From Schizochytrium sp. CCTCC M209059 (lineage: Eukaryota > Sar > Bigyra > Thraustochytrida > Thraustochytriidae), in contig KN805447.1 in NCBI GenBank assembly GCA_000818945.1, forward strand, positions 85,176 through 149,175: a stretch of DNA of 64,000 nucleotides, written 5' to 3'. The notes beneath the pieces were generated by a model. The model did no database searches and was not told the origin of the DNA. It worked only from the letters and a program-made list of their open reading frames with translations. Below are positions 8,581 through 18,959 of the stretch, in pieces. Both the position numbers and the translations under genes were made by a program. Position 1 is the first letter of the stretch; each line of letters begins with the position of its first letter.

Positions 8581-10995
8581 TTATGCCAACTTAAATTGGC
8601 TTTCTTCCACCTCCACAGCATCAGATGGAGTGACGCGGCTAGAACCGCACGGCCATTTTCTTTCCCTCAAAGGTCCATCTTTTCCGATCCAGTCAAGACC
8701 GAGATACGCGCGAAATGGTTCGCAGCTCTGACAGAGCATACACCAACCATTTTTTCCATTCGTAGACACCCATTCGCTGAGTTCCTCCTTTTCTTGGCGC
8801 CGATATATCGCCATGTACTGCATGTAGCACCAACGTGCTTCTGCCGTTGCCTTTACATCCTCGTACGCCTCACTCATTACCGCAATGAGCAGATTGAGAA
8901 GGAGAATCACCAAAAGTACGGCTGCCAGCATCGCCATGCCCGTACCGATAACCTGGTCCATCTCGTATTTGCCGTCAAAGTCCAACTCGCCGAGGGCTCC
9001 TCGCAATGTGAAGACAAGCGCCTTCGTGACTGAGTTGACAGGCGCATACTTGAGCCCGAAAACTACATAGTCGAAGATTCCAAAGGCCAATACGAAGACG
9101 GCCAAGATTGCGAGAAAGCTCATCAGCCTAGCAAGCATGGCAATGATGATCATGACTGGAATCGCAAAGGTTGCGGCCACCCGCAAGTATTCGAGGGTCT
9201 TGAGATAGCAGAGAAAGACGTCGCCCCCGAGCAGGTATTGCCGAACCGTCGAAAGCCACATCAGATCCGATACGTCAATATAAACATCACGCTCTGCGTT
9301 CTCCAGCCAGTCCGAGCTCCTTTGGGCAGTACCATGGACGAGCTTTATATGTGTAGCAACCAGCCCAAAGAAGAGAAAGATGATGCCAAGGTCCAAGTAA
9401 TTGAACGGATCCGACCAATACGCGGGCAAATCATCCACGACCAGTGCGCATGTTTTTACGATCCTATCAACTTGAATGCTTTGCCATACCTTTTGGGCGC
9501 CAGAGATCCAGCTACGAAGGCGAGAGGAATATCGTTGACACTTCCATCGCTCACTTCGTCGAGGTCTCTTGGCATCCGATGAGGGGTCTTTCGTTGAACC
9601 ATATTTGCGCAGTTCCGCCAAGGCGGCTCTGGGTTTTGCTTCGATTGCGTCTTCGGGTATATTCTGCTTCGGTCTTGCCCCGAGACTTTTCTGTTCTGAA
9701 TTAAAGACCAATACAGAGTACGTACAGCGCCCATCGCATTCGTTGACAGAAACGATACAGCCGATACTTTCTATTCCGCCAGGTCCTTTGCTTTGTACAG
9801 ACTCTCCAACACTGAAGCAATTCGATTCAGACTTGGTTTCCCAGGTCTTAATCAACTTGAGATCCTCAGGTACAAAGCTTCTCGAATCCTTTACCGAGAC
9901 GATGGACCGAGACCTTCCTTTTGTTTTGAACACCTGGCAAATCCACCACTGTTGCTCCTCTGGATCCAGGACCACAACAAAATCTAATTCTTCGAGGTCC
10001 AGCTTGAGACCATCGACATTGCCGTTACTCCCTGCTTGCTCACTTGCACTATCAGTTTCAACCTTTTGAGACCTACACGTTGAGACCCACAACCTAGAAA
10101 TCTCGCTGAAAAAGTGTCCAAGGAAGAACAGCCCCATGCCCACTTCCATCCACACCTGGTGACGATCCTCGGTCGATTCATAGCTCACGAGCTTGCGGGT
10201 CTCCCAGCGCTGGTTGGCGAAGACTCCTCCCGTTGTTGTGTGCTCCATGAAAACGCGCTCATGCACAAATAACTCGTGAGACCTCGAATACAGCGTGATT
10301 TCCAAAGCTGCTAGCCGAGTACCCATGAAGATGAACTCGCACGCGCGGAGGTTTCGTAGGAGCTGCTGCGTCGCGGTCTTATTCGACAACAAGACGACGC
10401 TCGAGCCACCGCCTTCATAAAAACCGAATTTACCGAAAAAGGGGACTGCCGGGCTATCTTCCCAGCTGATGACATGACTTTCGGCGCCGCTCAGCATGCA
10501 TGCATGTGGGGATCTATCTTCTATCGTTGCATCCAAGGATAAAAAGGTGCCTTGCGAGTACGGCGCATAGCAGAGGGTTGAAACGTCTGAGGCGTTGTGA
10601 AAGTCGTTGATTAAGGCGCGCATGTCCATGATGTCAAAGCATGACTTAGGTACGTGAATGGCTTCGTGCAGCGCTACGAGGTCTTCGAGATTTTCCTTCA
10701 GTGATTCTATGAAGGTCTGTAATTCGTTATCCAGGTCTGGCATGGCTGGCTGAGTCGCGTGGTCTGCTTGGTTTGAAGTCCTACACTGTTCGTTTACGAA
10801 TTCTTTAGCCAGAACTGACTCTGTTTCTTGTGTCCTGCGTTTGGGGTTTGGAAGGAGGACAGCGAGGGGCAGTCTTGCCAGAATTCGCTGAAGTGCTTCC
10901 TCGCGCGTTTCCGGTGATACACCGCTGGCATATTGTACAATCACATCAAGATCATCGAGGAGCTGGACCACGTCTTCCCTGTCGACGCCTCCCAT
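8581..10995 (-). CDS. polycystin-2-like cation channel (TRPP family), C-terminal part
   Basis: The 804-codon frame matches the polycystin family in order. Residues ~190-275 carry the extracellular polycystin (TOP) domain pattern: YEGGGSSVVLLS, a GTRLAALEITLYS strand, and TTGGVFANQRWETRKLVSY, equivalent to the PKD2 TGGV...KLIRY block. TM2 is at ~283-303. TM3-TM6 run from ~530 to 710, with a pore region LRGALGELDFDGKYEMDQVIG aligning to the PKD2 LGDINF pore helix, and a last segment MLAAVLLVILLLNLLIAVMSEAYEDV. Between TM2 and TM3 there is a ~200-residue cytoplasmic insert (~305-520) not seen in standard PKD2. A clear TM1 is missing from this frame. The frame stays open upstream of the listed ATG to about 11068, so the real start is further 5', where the reading frame is broken. 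Confidence 0.8.
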   Translation of the reverse strand: MGGVDREDVVQLLDDLDVIVQYASGVSPETREEALQRILARLPLAVLLPNPKRRTQETESVLAKEFVNEQCRTSNQADHATQPAMPDLDNELQTFIESLKENLEDLVALHEAIHVPKSCFDIMDMRALINDFHNASDVSTLCYAPYSQGTFLSLDATIEDRSPHACMLSGAESHVISWEDSPAVPFFGKFGFYEGGGSSVVLLSNKTATQQLLRNLRACEFIFMGTRLAALEITLYSRSHELFVHERVFMEHTTTGGVFANQRWETRKLVSYESTEDRHQVWMEVGMGLFFLGHFFSEISRLWVSTCRSQKVETDSASEQAGSNGNVDGLKLDLEELDFVVVLDPEEQQWWICQVFKTKGRSRSIVSVKDSRSFVPEDLKLIKTWETKSESNCFSVGESVQSKGPGGIESIGCIVSVNECDGRCTYSVLVFNSEQKSLGARPKQNIPEDAIEAKPRAALAELRKYGSTKDPSSDAKRPRRSERWKCQRYSSRLRSWISGAQKVWQSIQVDRIVKTCALVVDDLPAYWSDPFNYLDLGIIFLFFGLVATHIKLVHGTAQRSSDWLENAERDVYIDVSDLMWLSTVRQYLLGGDVFLCYLKTLEYLRVAATFAIPVMIIIAMLARLMSFLAILAVFVLAFGIFDYVVFGLKYAPVNSVTKALVFTLRGALGELDFDGKYEMDQVIGTGMAMLAAVLLVILLLNLLIAVMSEAYEDVKATAEARWCYMQYMAIYRRQEKEELSEWVSTNGKNGWCMLCQSCEPFRAYLGLDWIGKDGPLRERKWPCGSSRVTPSDAVEVEESQFKLA

Positions 10996-10999
10996 CCCA

Positions 11000-12293
11000 T
11001 CGGACTCTAGTGCATCAAGGAAGTCGCTTTTGCGCTCTTCGGAAGTGAATTTGATCGTGCCTCCTGTTGACGGTCAGCAATTCAAGCGCGGCGTCACGTG
11101 ATGACACGTTTGCCATCAACGCTTTGTCTCGCTTTTCAAGCTGTGGTTGGACCCGCACAAAGATCTTGCCGAGGCGCTCGAATTTTTTCGAGCGCAGATT
11201 TGCAAACGGAATAGGGACAGTATGCAGAGACATAAATGCCACTGTGCCAGCTTGGAAATGTTTTGTTCTTAATATCTTTCAAATGAACAGCAACTGTATC
11301 TAGGCCGCTGGTGATTCGAAGCCCAGATACCTTTTTAGCTTGAAAGGAAACAATGCCGCCATGATAGTACTTCGATTCTTGCACCGTCTCCTCGCCAACT
11401 GTATGGAAAAAAGTCGCTTTGAACCTATCGACGTTAGCGTATCCATAAACGTAAACGCGAAGTGAAGTAAGTCCGTCACTGAGATCCTCATCAAGCGAGG
11501 ATGAGAATTCGGTCGAAAATCTTCCGGATGCGTCCTTTTCGTCTTTCCTGAGAAAACGACACCTATATGAGGCTCCGTCTGGGTTATAAAGCTCCGCGGC
11601 TTCAACTTCGTCAACCAAAGTTATAATTTTTTCTCCGTCGACGACCACCCTTGTATCTTCACAATTACCATAGTATTGTCCTTGGCTTCGTGATCACCTG
11701 AGTCGGCGCTTGCAATTGAGTCACCAATCTCCTCGACGTTCTTTTCGGAATTCTTCCGTTTGGGATTGACCACGTCACTAGGGACTTCGACAGTTTTTCA
11801 AGAATCCCTCTTCACTGTTGTCTTCAAATACATCTTTCTCCGACCTGAAAGAGTAGCTTTTCTCGCGAACTTGAAGCGTACACTTTATTCCGTCTGCATG
11901 TGAAAGTAATTGGTGGAGTTCGCCTCCTGAGTCTATCGTATTTAGACTAACAGCGTCTCGAAGCTTCTCGAAATTATTGGCCACCTGCAACGAGTCATCC
12001 TCCGGGGTTTCTGCTTCCTAGGTTCCAGACGGCTGAGAAAAGGATGACATCGTTGTCACATTCGTCTCGCGACGAGTGATCACCTGCGACGAGTCATCCT
12101 CCGGGGTTCCTGATTGCCAGGTTCCAGACGGCTGAGAAAAGGATGACATCTTTGTCTCATTCGATACCTTTCTCAGTGCGTCCCTTCTCCTGCCTTTAAA
12201 ATCGCCTCGTTGTTGCTTTGCGTGATTGGAGGTTTGCTGAGCAAAGAAATCTCCTCCTCGTTCTTTTTGTAACTTCTGTACGAGAAGTGGCAA
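11000..12293 (-). pseudogene. broken 5' part of the polycystin-like gene (stop and frame changes)
   Basis: The minus strand upstream of the channel keeps protein-like composition, but in pieces: 12293-12021, 12017-11778, ~11800-11650, ~11690-11136, 11242-11015. The first two are one frame split by TAG at 12018-12020. This stop falls inside a 33-codon direct repeat whose other copy has TGG at the same place. Later breaks coincide with homopolymers: T5 at 11794-11798, T6 at 11627-11632 and T6 at 11183-11188 (plus-strand coordinates). A last frame change lies near 11028-11075. No consensus introns of the right phase fix these breaks that I can see. Either the N-terminal region is decaying, there are small non-canonical introns, or the assembly has single-base errors. 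No domain is recognised in the fragments. Confidence 0.5.
11981..12150. repeat. 99-base direct repeat (two copies)
   Basis: A ~71-base segment at 11981-12051 recurs at 12080-12150 with few differences; the period of 99 bases equals 33 codons. On the minus strand it encodes MSSFSQPSGT and TPEDDS. One difference converts TGG to TAG in the 11981 copy. Confidence 0.85.
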
Positions 12294-13171
12294 CTAGTAC
12301 TTAAGGCCTAGCCTAGACCTAACTATCAGCATTGCTCTGAAGCAAAAAAACGGTCACACGAGGCCCATGATTCACCACTTCTGCTATGTGTCGCGTCGCC
12401 GAGAGAGCAGCTTAACAAGAGGAGCGAGGGCAGAGGAGCCAGTATTTCCGAAATAAAGCAGAGTACTATACCGTTGCGATTGCCACAAATATATCGTTCC
12501 GAAGAAGAAATTAGGGTCTGCTTTTGTATAAGCTCAGTCTTCACTTGCAAGACCACAAAGCGTTCGTCCTATCACGTGTTGCATCGCAGCGAAAGCTTGA
12601 CAAAGGAAACGGGGCTTTAGGAGCCAGAATGCACGCCGTGATGATGGCCTCATAGGCCTGTCTACCTCCTACCGCAAGGCAACTATAAAGTTTCATTTCG
12701 GACGAAAGATTCCTAGCCAGGCGATCAGCTATAATAAGCCAAGCCCCTACCGAGCCCAACGATACACACCCTCTTCCGCCGCAACCACGATGCCAGGCAG
12801 CTCGCTCGCCGTCCGTCGATCACGGTGTCGAGGCCAGCTGGCTGCTGCTGCCGGCCGGTCGCAAGGCGCGAGGAATCCAGAGAGAGACCCGCTCTACAGT
12901 GCGTTTTCCCGGCGAGACCGTGCCAGCCAGGCCCAGCCAGGCCCAGCCGACCGTGAAGAAAGCGCGCGGGACTCGCGGCACGCGTCCCCCGGGCAAAAGG
13001 CGCGGGAAAAGGCGGGGACGAGCGGCTTGCAGAAGGAGATCGAGACGATCTTCGAGTACGCGCACGCACACGCAGGAGCGGGCGGCGAGGGCGCGCGGGG
13101 CGGGGCGGCAGCAGACCCTCCGGCACGGGCCTTCCGGCGCGCGCGAGGAGGACGGCGGGCGGGCGGCGTGG
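12294..13171. other. intergenic and rhodanese upstream region
   Basis: Positions 12294-12780 are AT-richer with no convincing coding. Two stretches, around 12372-12455 and 12553-12640, look like diverged copies of one another on the minus strand (similar DAT and ILAP-containing translations). From ~12790 to 13171 the DNA becomes very GC-rich and is open in several frames on both strands, typical of a CpG-rich promoter and leader. Confidence 0.4.
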
Positions 13172-13858
13172 ATGGTGAGCGCGGGCAAGATGCTGCAACG
13201 AGCGGGTATCCTTGCGAGCGTGGCGCTGGGCGCGCCTGCGCGCGGCAGCCTGATGGCGCCGGCGGTGCGAGCCGCGGGGCCGCTCACTGTGGCGCCCGCC
13301 GCCGGGGTCTTGGCGCAGAGGACGCTCTTCACGGCGCTCGAAAGCAAAACCGGAGCAAGGGCGACGCCGGGGACCGCCAGGACGGCGACCGCGACGCAAG
13401 TCAACACGGAGGCACCGATGCCGTGCTGGGGCGTCTTCGGGCGTCTCTTGCGCACGCGGCCTCAGACGCGCCAATTTTCGGGGTCTACCGCCGGATATGA
13501 GATCATAAGCATTGACGAGCTCAAGCGCCGCATGGAGGATGACACTGCGCTCGTCATTGACGTTCGGGAGCCGGAAGAGATCGCGCAGACGGGCGCCGTC
13601 GCGCATGCGGGCATTGAGGCCGTCAATGTCCCGCTCGGGCTCATTCTTGGGGACGTGAACGTGCTCAGTATGAACCCGGAGGAGTTCGAGGACGAATTTG
13701 GCGAGCGCCTCCCCTCGCGCGAGGGTGATGGCCGCGCTTTGGTCTTCACTTGCCGCTCAGGTGTGCGCGCCGGCAACGCCGCCGCCGCTGCCGCGAGCCT
13801 AGGTTTTACCAACGTCTACAACTACAAGGGAAGCGCTCTTGAGTGGTTTTCGCAATAG
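13172..13858 (+). CDS. mitochondrial rhodanese-domain sulfurtransferase
   Basis: A 228-residue protein from ATG 13172. The first ~60 residues are Ala/Arg-rich without acids (MVSAGKMLQRAGILASVALG), a likely mitochondrial targeting peptide. A single rhodanese domain fills the C-terminal half: ISIDELKRRM, LVIDVREPEEIAQTG (the DVREP motif), VNVPLG, and the active-site loop FTCRSGVRAGNAA with the catalytic cysteine, then SLGFTNVYNYKGSALEWF. Single-domain rhodaneses move sulfane sulfur between thiols, for example thiosulfate to cyanide or glutathione. The frame extends upstream to 12899, but that part is an Arg-rich translation of GC-rich leader, so the ATG next to the targeting sequence is preferred. 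Physiological substrate is not predictable. Confidence 0.88.
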   Translation: MVSAGKMLQRAGILASVALGAPARGSLMAPAVRAAGPLTVAPAAGVLAQRTLFTALESKTGARATPGTARTATATQVNTEAPMPCWGVFGRLLRTRPQTRQFSGSTAGYEIISIDELKRRMEDDTALVIDVREPEEIAQTGAVAHAGIEAVNVPLGLILGDVNVLSMNPEEFEDEFGERLPSREGDGRALVFTCRSGVRAGNAAAAAASLGFTNVYNYKGSALEWFSQ

Positions 13859-16800
13859 TAGGTCAAGGCCTAATCATGTTGATTGTTTTCTTGCAGACTT
13901 CTCAGTTGCCTTCATTGCAGTCCTGAACCAAAAAGAGATCGCCCACTTGCTCCCTCCTTTCGATGTACGCCTGAATGTTTGCTAGGCACGGACTACGGTT
14001 TGTCTCAAAGCGAATTGCGAGGATCCATCCTCAGCATTGCGGCGCCTCAACCCCCTTCCCGCGAGCTTTACTAAAAATTGAAAAGAAATTCGAAGGCGCC
14101 AAAAAAAGAAATTAAAAAAAAAGAAAAGAGAAATGTGAAGTCTAAAATGAAATCACGACCGTGCCGCTGTCTTGCGTTGCAGCCGAGGAGACCCGCCTGC
14201 GTGGGCCCGCGCAGACGTTTCGCGCTTCCTTCCGACGGTTCCAGCGGCGCAGCGAGTCCCTCCGAGGCAGAGCCCTCGCCTCTCGTGCAAGCCCAATTGG
14301 AAGGCGGGCGCCTTATCGGGAGTTACAAACTGTGTGATTCGATCGATCACAGTCCCACACAATGGAGACCCACGCAGGCGTGAGCGTTTCGCGCTTTTCG
14401 GCCCCGGTTTTACGCGCGGCAGGCGGGCGCGCATCGTCGGTTGAGAGCGCGTCTGCGCACGGGCCTCACGCGTTTCCGTGCGGAAAGTTGTGCAGACGCT
14501 GCGCTGGGATGCTCGTGGAGACGGGCTCTGCGCCGAAGAGAATTAACGAAGCAAAAAGCCCCCTGTTGACTAACAAATACATTCTCGGAGTTTCGTTGTC
14601 TTCTTGAAGAGCATGCTCGTCTACTCCTACTTCTCCTCCTCCTCCTCCTCCTCGTCGTCCTTCTCCTACTCCGCCGCCGCCACCTCGGCCTTATGGCAAT
14701 CAGCATCATAGCGATCGATCGATTGACGTCGTGAAGATGATCGTCACGATGATCACCCTGGGCCTGGACCTGCCGAGTAGAAAGCAGTCCTCGCAACGAC
14801 TATTCGTGTCTTTGTTTGGTTCGCTTTTTATTCCTATAGAAAGTGGCAGCTGCCTCGCTCCTGTGCAACCTCGGTTTCGCGCGTGAGCTCGGCTGCATGT
14901 TGCCTGCACGGGTAGGTAGGTAGGTAGGTAGGTATACGATGTTCGGGAGGCCGGGACGCGGACACGGACTCGGGCTCCACCTCGGACTCGGACTCGGACC
15001 TGGAGCGGCCCGCCGTAACGTGCTAGCTGGGACCCGAAACGAGAGTTTCGATACCTCGAGGTTTGGCAAGAATGCGCACGGGGATCCGGTAAGTCTCGCG
15101 CTCCGAAAAGAAGAAAAAATTGTAGTTCTTATGCGGCGAAAGAGCCTGCTTGCCTTGCCTGCCTGCGAAGCAAGCCTTGGGAGGACGGCATGTGTCGTCG
15201 CCTGTGTGTGCAGCACCTCCGTCTGGCCGCTGCCGCCTACTGCACATCTCTCCCAGTCGTCCAGTGGCGTGGCTGCGCGATCTAGCCAGCCCAGCGCAGC
15301 ACAGCATACAGTTCATTCATTCGTTTTTTCATGCATTCATTCGTTCATTCGCGATGCGCGCGGATCGACGAGCACGAGCAAGCCAACGCTGAGCCAGTTC
15401 GATACAAACAACGGGCAACAGGATATCGGTGCCGGCACGAAAATGAACGACTAAAGGCCAGATGTGCGAGTGTGTGCGCGTGTGCGCGTGTGTGTGTAAA
15501 AGAGAGAGAAACCACGAGCGCGTTTAACCTGTCTCTCACATGGAATAAGTGCGGAGGCTGCAGCAGCACCAGCAGAGCACGCGGCCTGGGCCTGGAGCGG
15601 CCGGCCAGCACTTTTTCCGAGAGCAAGCAAGCAAGCAAGCATCCCAGAGAGTCCCGCTCAACAGTGTTGGATGAGCGGTCGTGCTCTCGGCCCTTTGTCC
15701 GTTGATGGTCCTCAGTCGAGCCGCCGTGTCAGCGATGGGGGCTGCGCGGATAAATAAATTTATTTGTAACAAGAAAAGAAGGGAAAAGAATGGGATGAAT
15801 AGACCGATGAAAGAAGACGAAAACACGGTTGATCCTCGTCCTCCCCTTTCTGGGCCTTGCTGTTTTTGTCGAGCCCAACGTGCTTGATCGAGTGGGCGCT
15901 CGGGCGCTCGAATGCCAACGCTCCCAAAGTCGCCGCTAGCTCGCTCCCCGCCCCTCACACGCGCTTGCTTCCTCACACAGTCATGCGGCCATGATGAGAT
16001 GGACGAACGAATGAATTATCCGCATCAATCAATCCTCCACGAACACTTTTGCGCGACTTTGCTTTTCCCCCAAAGCCTGAAGCGGACCCGGAAAAGGAGA
16101 CCTTCAGCATTGATTGCTTGTTGCGAGAAGAGCGTTCACCGTTCGTCATCACCGTTGCTTGGTTGCTGCTACGTGGAGAAAAGAATGCCTGCCTGCCTGC
16201 CTTCACCGGGATAAAGAAAGAATAATCATTCCCTTTCCTTTTTCATCCCGCCTTCGAGGGAGGTAGGCAGGCGGACGGGGCCGGGCGGACGAGCTGACGA
16301 ACGAGCGGGCGAGCGATCGATCGATCGAACGAGCGAGCGAGAGAGGGAGCGAGCGTGCAAATTGGGAGCCACCACGAAATATCGAGCCTTGGATGGTATC
16401 AAAGAAAAAGAAAAACAAAAAGAAAAAGAAGGAAAGGAAGGAAAGGAAGGAAAGAAAGGAAAGAAGGAAAGAGGAAAAACAAAAGAAAAAAAGTGCTCAC
16501 GCCACTATCCGTTTGACGTTTCTTGCACGAGGCACCGAGATTAGCCTCGATCAACGGATAGGTTACTCTAGGGCTTACTAGAGAAAACGCTACGGAGTTG
16601 CAGGGGTGGGCTCCCCCTCTCGCCGTGTTTGCTCGGTAACTCTAGCAAGGCTGGGCTGCGAGGCGAGCACTGGCGAGCCCCTCGCAAAAGGCCCAGCTGA
16701 TCATGCTGCAAGGCCGGGACGCCCAAGTAAAACCTCAACGCAAAGCCAAGCCCTTAAAAGCCCCAAGCTCTTTCAGTCGACGCGAGCGAGCAGGACCAAA

Positions 16801-17010
16801 GGTACACGACGCGGTCAACTCAGCCGCATACGAGCGTCCATACGCCCACACGCACGCACGCACGCACGCACGAACTCCGCGTACGCACACCACGCCCGCA
16901 CACGCGCGCTAGGTCGACTACCACTCCATTTTTGCGTGCTAAGAAACCAGACAGACATTGTTGAGCACGCTTCGTCTTGTCATCGAGACCCAAATCCACA
17001 AACAGCAGCT
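13859..17010. other. gene-poor region rich in simple repeats
   Basis: About 3.1 kb without a supported gene. It holds CTC/CGC-rich triplets at 14630-14690, (GGTA)6 at 14911-14934, TTCATTCG-type repeats near 15308-15352, a GTGCGC/TGTG run near 15470-15497, GCAA repeats at 15622-15640, GATC/GATCGA runs near 16312-16328, an A/G-rich (GAAAG)n tract at 16395-16495, and CGCA repeats at 16850-16872. Short Arg/Ser-rich frames in this stretch overlap on both strands and look compositional. The last ~400 bases probably contain the promoter and 5' leader of the next gene. Confidence 0.5.
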
Positions 17011-18102
17011 ATGGCGGCCATGCAAAAACACACGCCTCGTGCGTCATCCGCATTTTTTGGAGACGTCGACACCTCCGCAAAGGTAGACTTCAGCAACGTT
17101 CTCTCGTTGAGCGCACCAGAAATCCGCGCCGTGGAGGTGCTGCAGGGGTTTCTTAAACTGCGCAACGAGCAGGCCGAAGCTGCGGTCAAGGACACCGGCA
17201 AGCTCATCAATGTGCCTTCTTCGGCTCTCGCTGGCTTAATGGACGAGAGTAAAAAGTTCGCCTTTGCCCCGGTCTCAAGCGCGCTCTCATCTTTGAGCAT
17301 GCCTCAGGGCTCAAGCCTGAGCGCCAGTATCAACGCGTCAATCCCGAACACCTCGAATGCCTCGGGCTCGCTCGGTTCGTCATCCTCGCTCTTGGACATG
17401 CGCACTGATTCCTCTTCAGGAGATCTTGCAAGCAGCTTGCTCGGAAACATGAGCACCAAGCCCTCTTTTGCTTCTATTCTGGCAGCTGGACCTCCGCCCG
17501 TGCCGTCCATGTCGGCCGCAGACTTTGTGGGCTCCTTGGCCGATGCTGCGCACATCGAGGATGACAGCACGCGCGACGGTGCCGAGTCCACGGGAACCAC
17601 ATCTTCGGCGGCGTCTTCGAAAGGAACGCTGTTGAAGCGGAGTCTCAGCTCGAGCAGCAGTGCCAGCGTCGATACCGATGTGGGCACCAAGCGCATTCGC
17701 ACGTCTACAGTCAAGGCCCAAGGGAGCACCAAGAAGGAAAATAAGTCGCGATACAGCGCTTTCCGAAAGGCGAGCTGCTGCCCCTTTTGCAAGGACATTG
17801 GCCTTAACTGCGGCAAGGTTGCCGCCAAGTGCCCTAACCGGCCATGCAACCGTTGCGGGCGCCGCCATCGCCTTAATCGCTGCCGCAAGATTGGCTGCAA
17901 GCATTGCCCTGGCGATCACCTCAGCTCAAAGTGCCCTATCAAAATTAAGCAGTGGGCTCGTGCTTCGGTGGCTCGTCGCCGTGAGCGTGTGCAACGCGGC
18001 AAGTCGCTCGAAAGTATTGGATACTCGGCCTCTGCTGCCCCCCTGCCCGATGTTGATGACTCGACCTCGTCGCCCCCGCTCCCAGCCTTTGGCCACCCAT
18101 GA
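17011..18102 (+). CDS. serine-rich protein with C-terminal Cys/His zinc-knuckle cluster
   Basis: A 363-residue protein from ATG 17011 (MAAMQKHTPRASS). The N-terminal 240 residues are Ser/Ala-rich and mostly disordered-looking, with an amphipathic stretch EIRAVEVLQGFLKLRNEQAE. A basic segment (KRIRTSTVKAQGSTKKENKSRY) precedes a compact Cys/His cluster at ~255-310: CPFCKDIGLNCG, AAKCPNRPCNRCG, RHRLNRCRKIGCKHCPGDHLSSKCP. The last stretch resembles CCHC zinc knuckles of RNA-binding proteins. The tail has KQWARASVARRRERVQR, also basic. A nucleic-acid-binding role is an inference. I do not recognise the family. The frame is open upstream to 16606, but this overlaps repeat-rich leader and no ATG there is better placed. 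Confidence 0.75.
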   Translation: MAAMQKHTPRASSAFFGDVDTSAKVDFSNVLSLSAPEIRAVEVLQGFLKLRNEQAEAAVKDTGKLINVPSSALAGLMDESKKFAFAPVSSALSSLSMPQGSSLSASINASIPNTSNASGSLGSSSSLLDMRTDSSSGDLASSLLGNMSTKPSFASILAAGPPPVPSMSAADFVGSLADAAHIEDDSTRDGAESTGTTSSAASSKGTLLKRSLSSSSSASVDTDVGTKRIRTSTVKAQGSTKKENKSRYSAFRKASCCPFCKDIGLNCGKVAAKCPNRPCNRCGRRHRLNRCRKIGCKHCPGDHLSSKCPIKIKQWARASVARRRERVQRGKSLESIGYSASAAPLPDVDDSTSSPPLPAFGHP

Positions 18103-18959
18103 TCTGGTTCTGACTCTTGCTCGCTGCTGTTTTAGTTTCACGGTCCCTGTCGTCGTTTCTACTCCTCCCAGGCGAGGCTCGAAATGATTTGTTGTGTTTG
18201 TGTTGCTGATTGCTATTTGTTGATCTTTCGTATCATTCTGACCTGCAACGCAAGTCAAGTTGCTTCAGATCCCCATTTGGGGACTTGATCTTGATTCGAG
18301 TTCATTGCGAAGCCTCCAAATTCCAACCATGTAGGGAGGGTGACGACTTGTGAAGCGGTTTACGGTGTCTAGATCTTGTCTGAGTTTCGGAATGACTCCC
18401 CTAACCTCCTTGTTACGCTTGATACAGTCCAACGAAAGGTCTGCGCGAACCTAGACGTTTTATCTACGCGAATATGAAAATTTTTTTTGGGGGGGTTGAG
18501 AGACGAGGGGGCCGACCATCCGGCTGACCACAGAAATTTATTGAAACTTTATTGGATGATTCGCATCACTCACTTGTCCCCCGTCCCTTTTCTTTTTCTT
18601 TGTCTTTTACTTCTTCTTCTTCTTGTCCTCCTCTCCTTCTTCTTCTTTCCCTCTTTCTACGTACTTCTTCACGTTGTCCAAAGATGGCAAGTTGCAACAA
18701 GGGAATGACATCTATCAAAGTCTAGCCTGACGAGCCGAGTCGGCTCTGCCTGCGTTGTCAAGTCGCAGAAAACGATTCTGCGCGACCGGACTCGCGCGAG
18801 AGAGCGGGCGGCGGCAGCGGCGGCGGTGGCGGCGCCACCAACGCTCTGACGCAGAGGCTCAGAGGCGCAGTGCGAGTTTCTGTTCCGAGAGCAGGCGCAG
18901 GCACCTTCTGAGACAGATTCGTTCGACGTGGGAAAGGCCGGTCAACGTCGTGCTCCACG
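18103..18959. other. intergenic region, no supported gene
   Basis: About 860 bases: 3' UTR of the zinc-knuckle gene, a T8/G6 junction at 18481-18496, a CTTCTT-rich pyrimidine tract at 18590-18665, and the GC-rich upstream region of the coiled-coil gene from ~18750. No convincing ORF or RNA gene seen. Confidence 0.4.

Noticed and set aside
11075..11118. A 44-base intron (GTGTCA...CAACAG) in the broken polycystin 5' part
   Set aside because: Its length is the wrong phase to join the two frames.
12725..13606. Long Arg/Ala/Pro-rich minus-strand ORFs opposite the rhodanese
   Set aside because: Very GC-rich DNA opens several frames; the rhodanese frame carries the conserved motifs.
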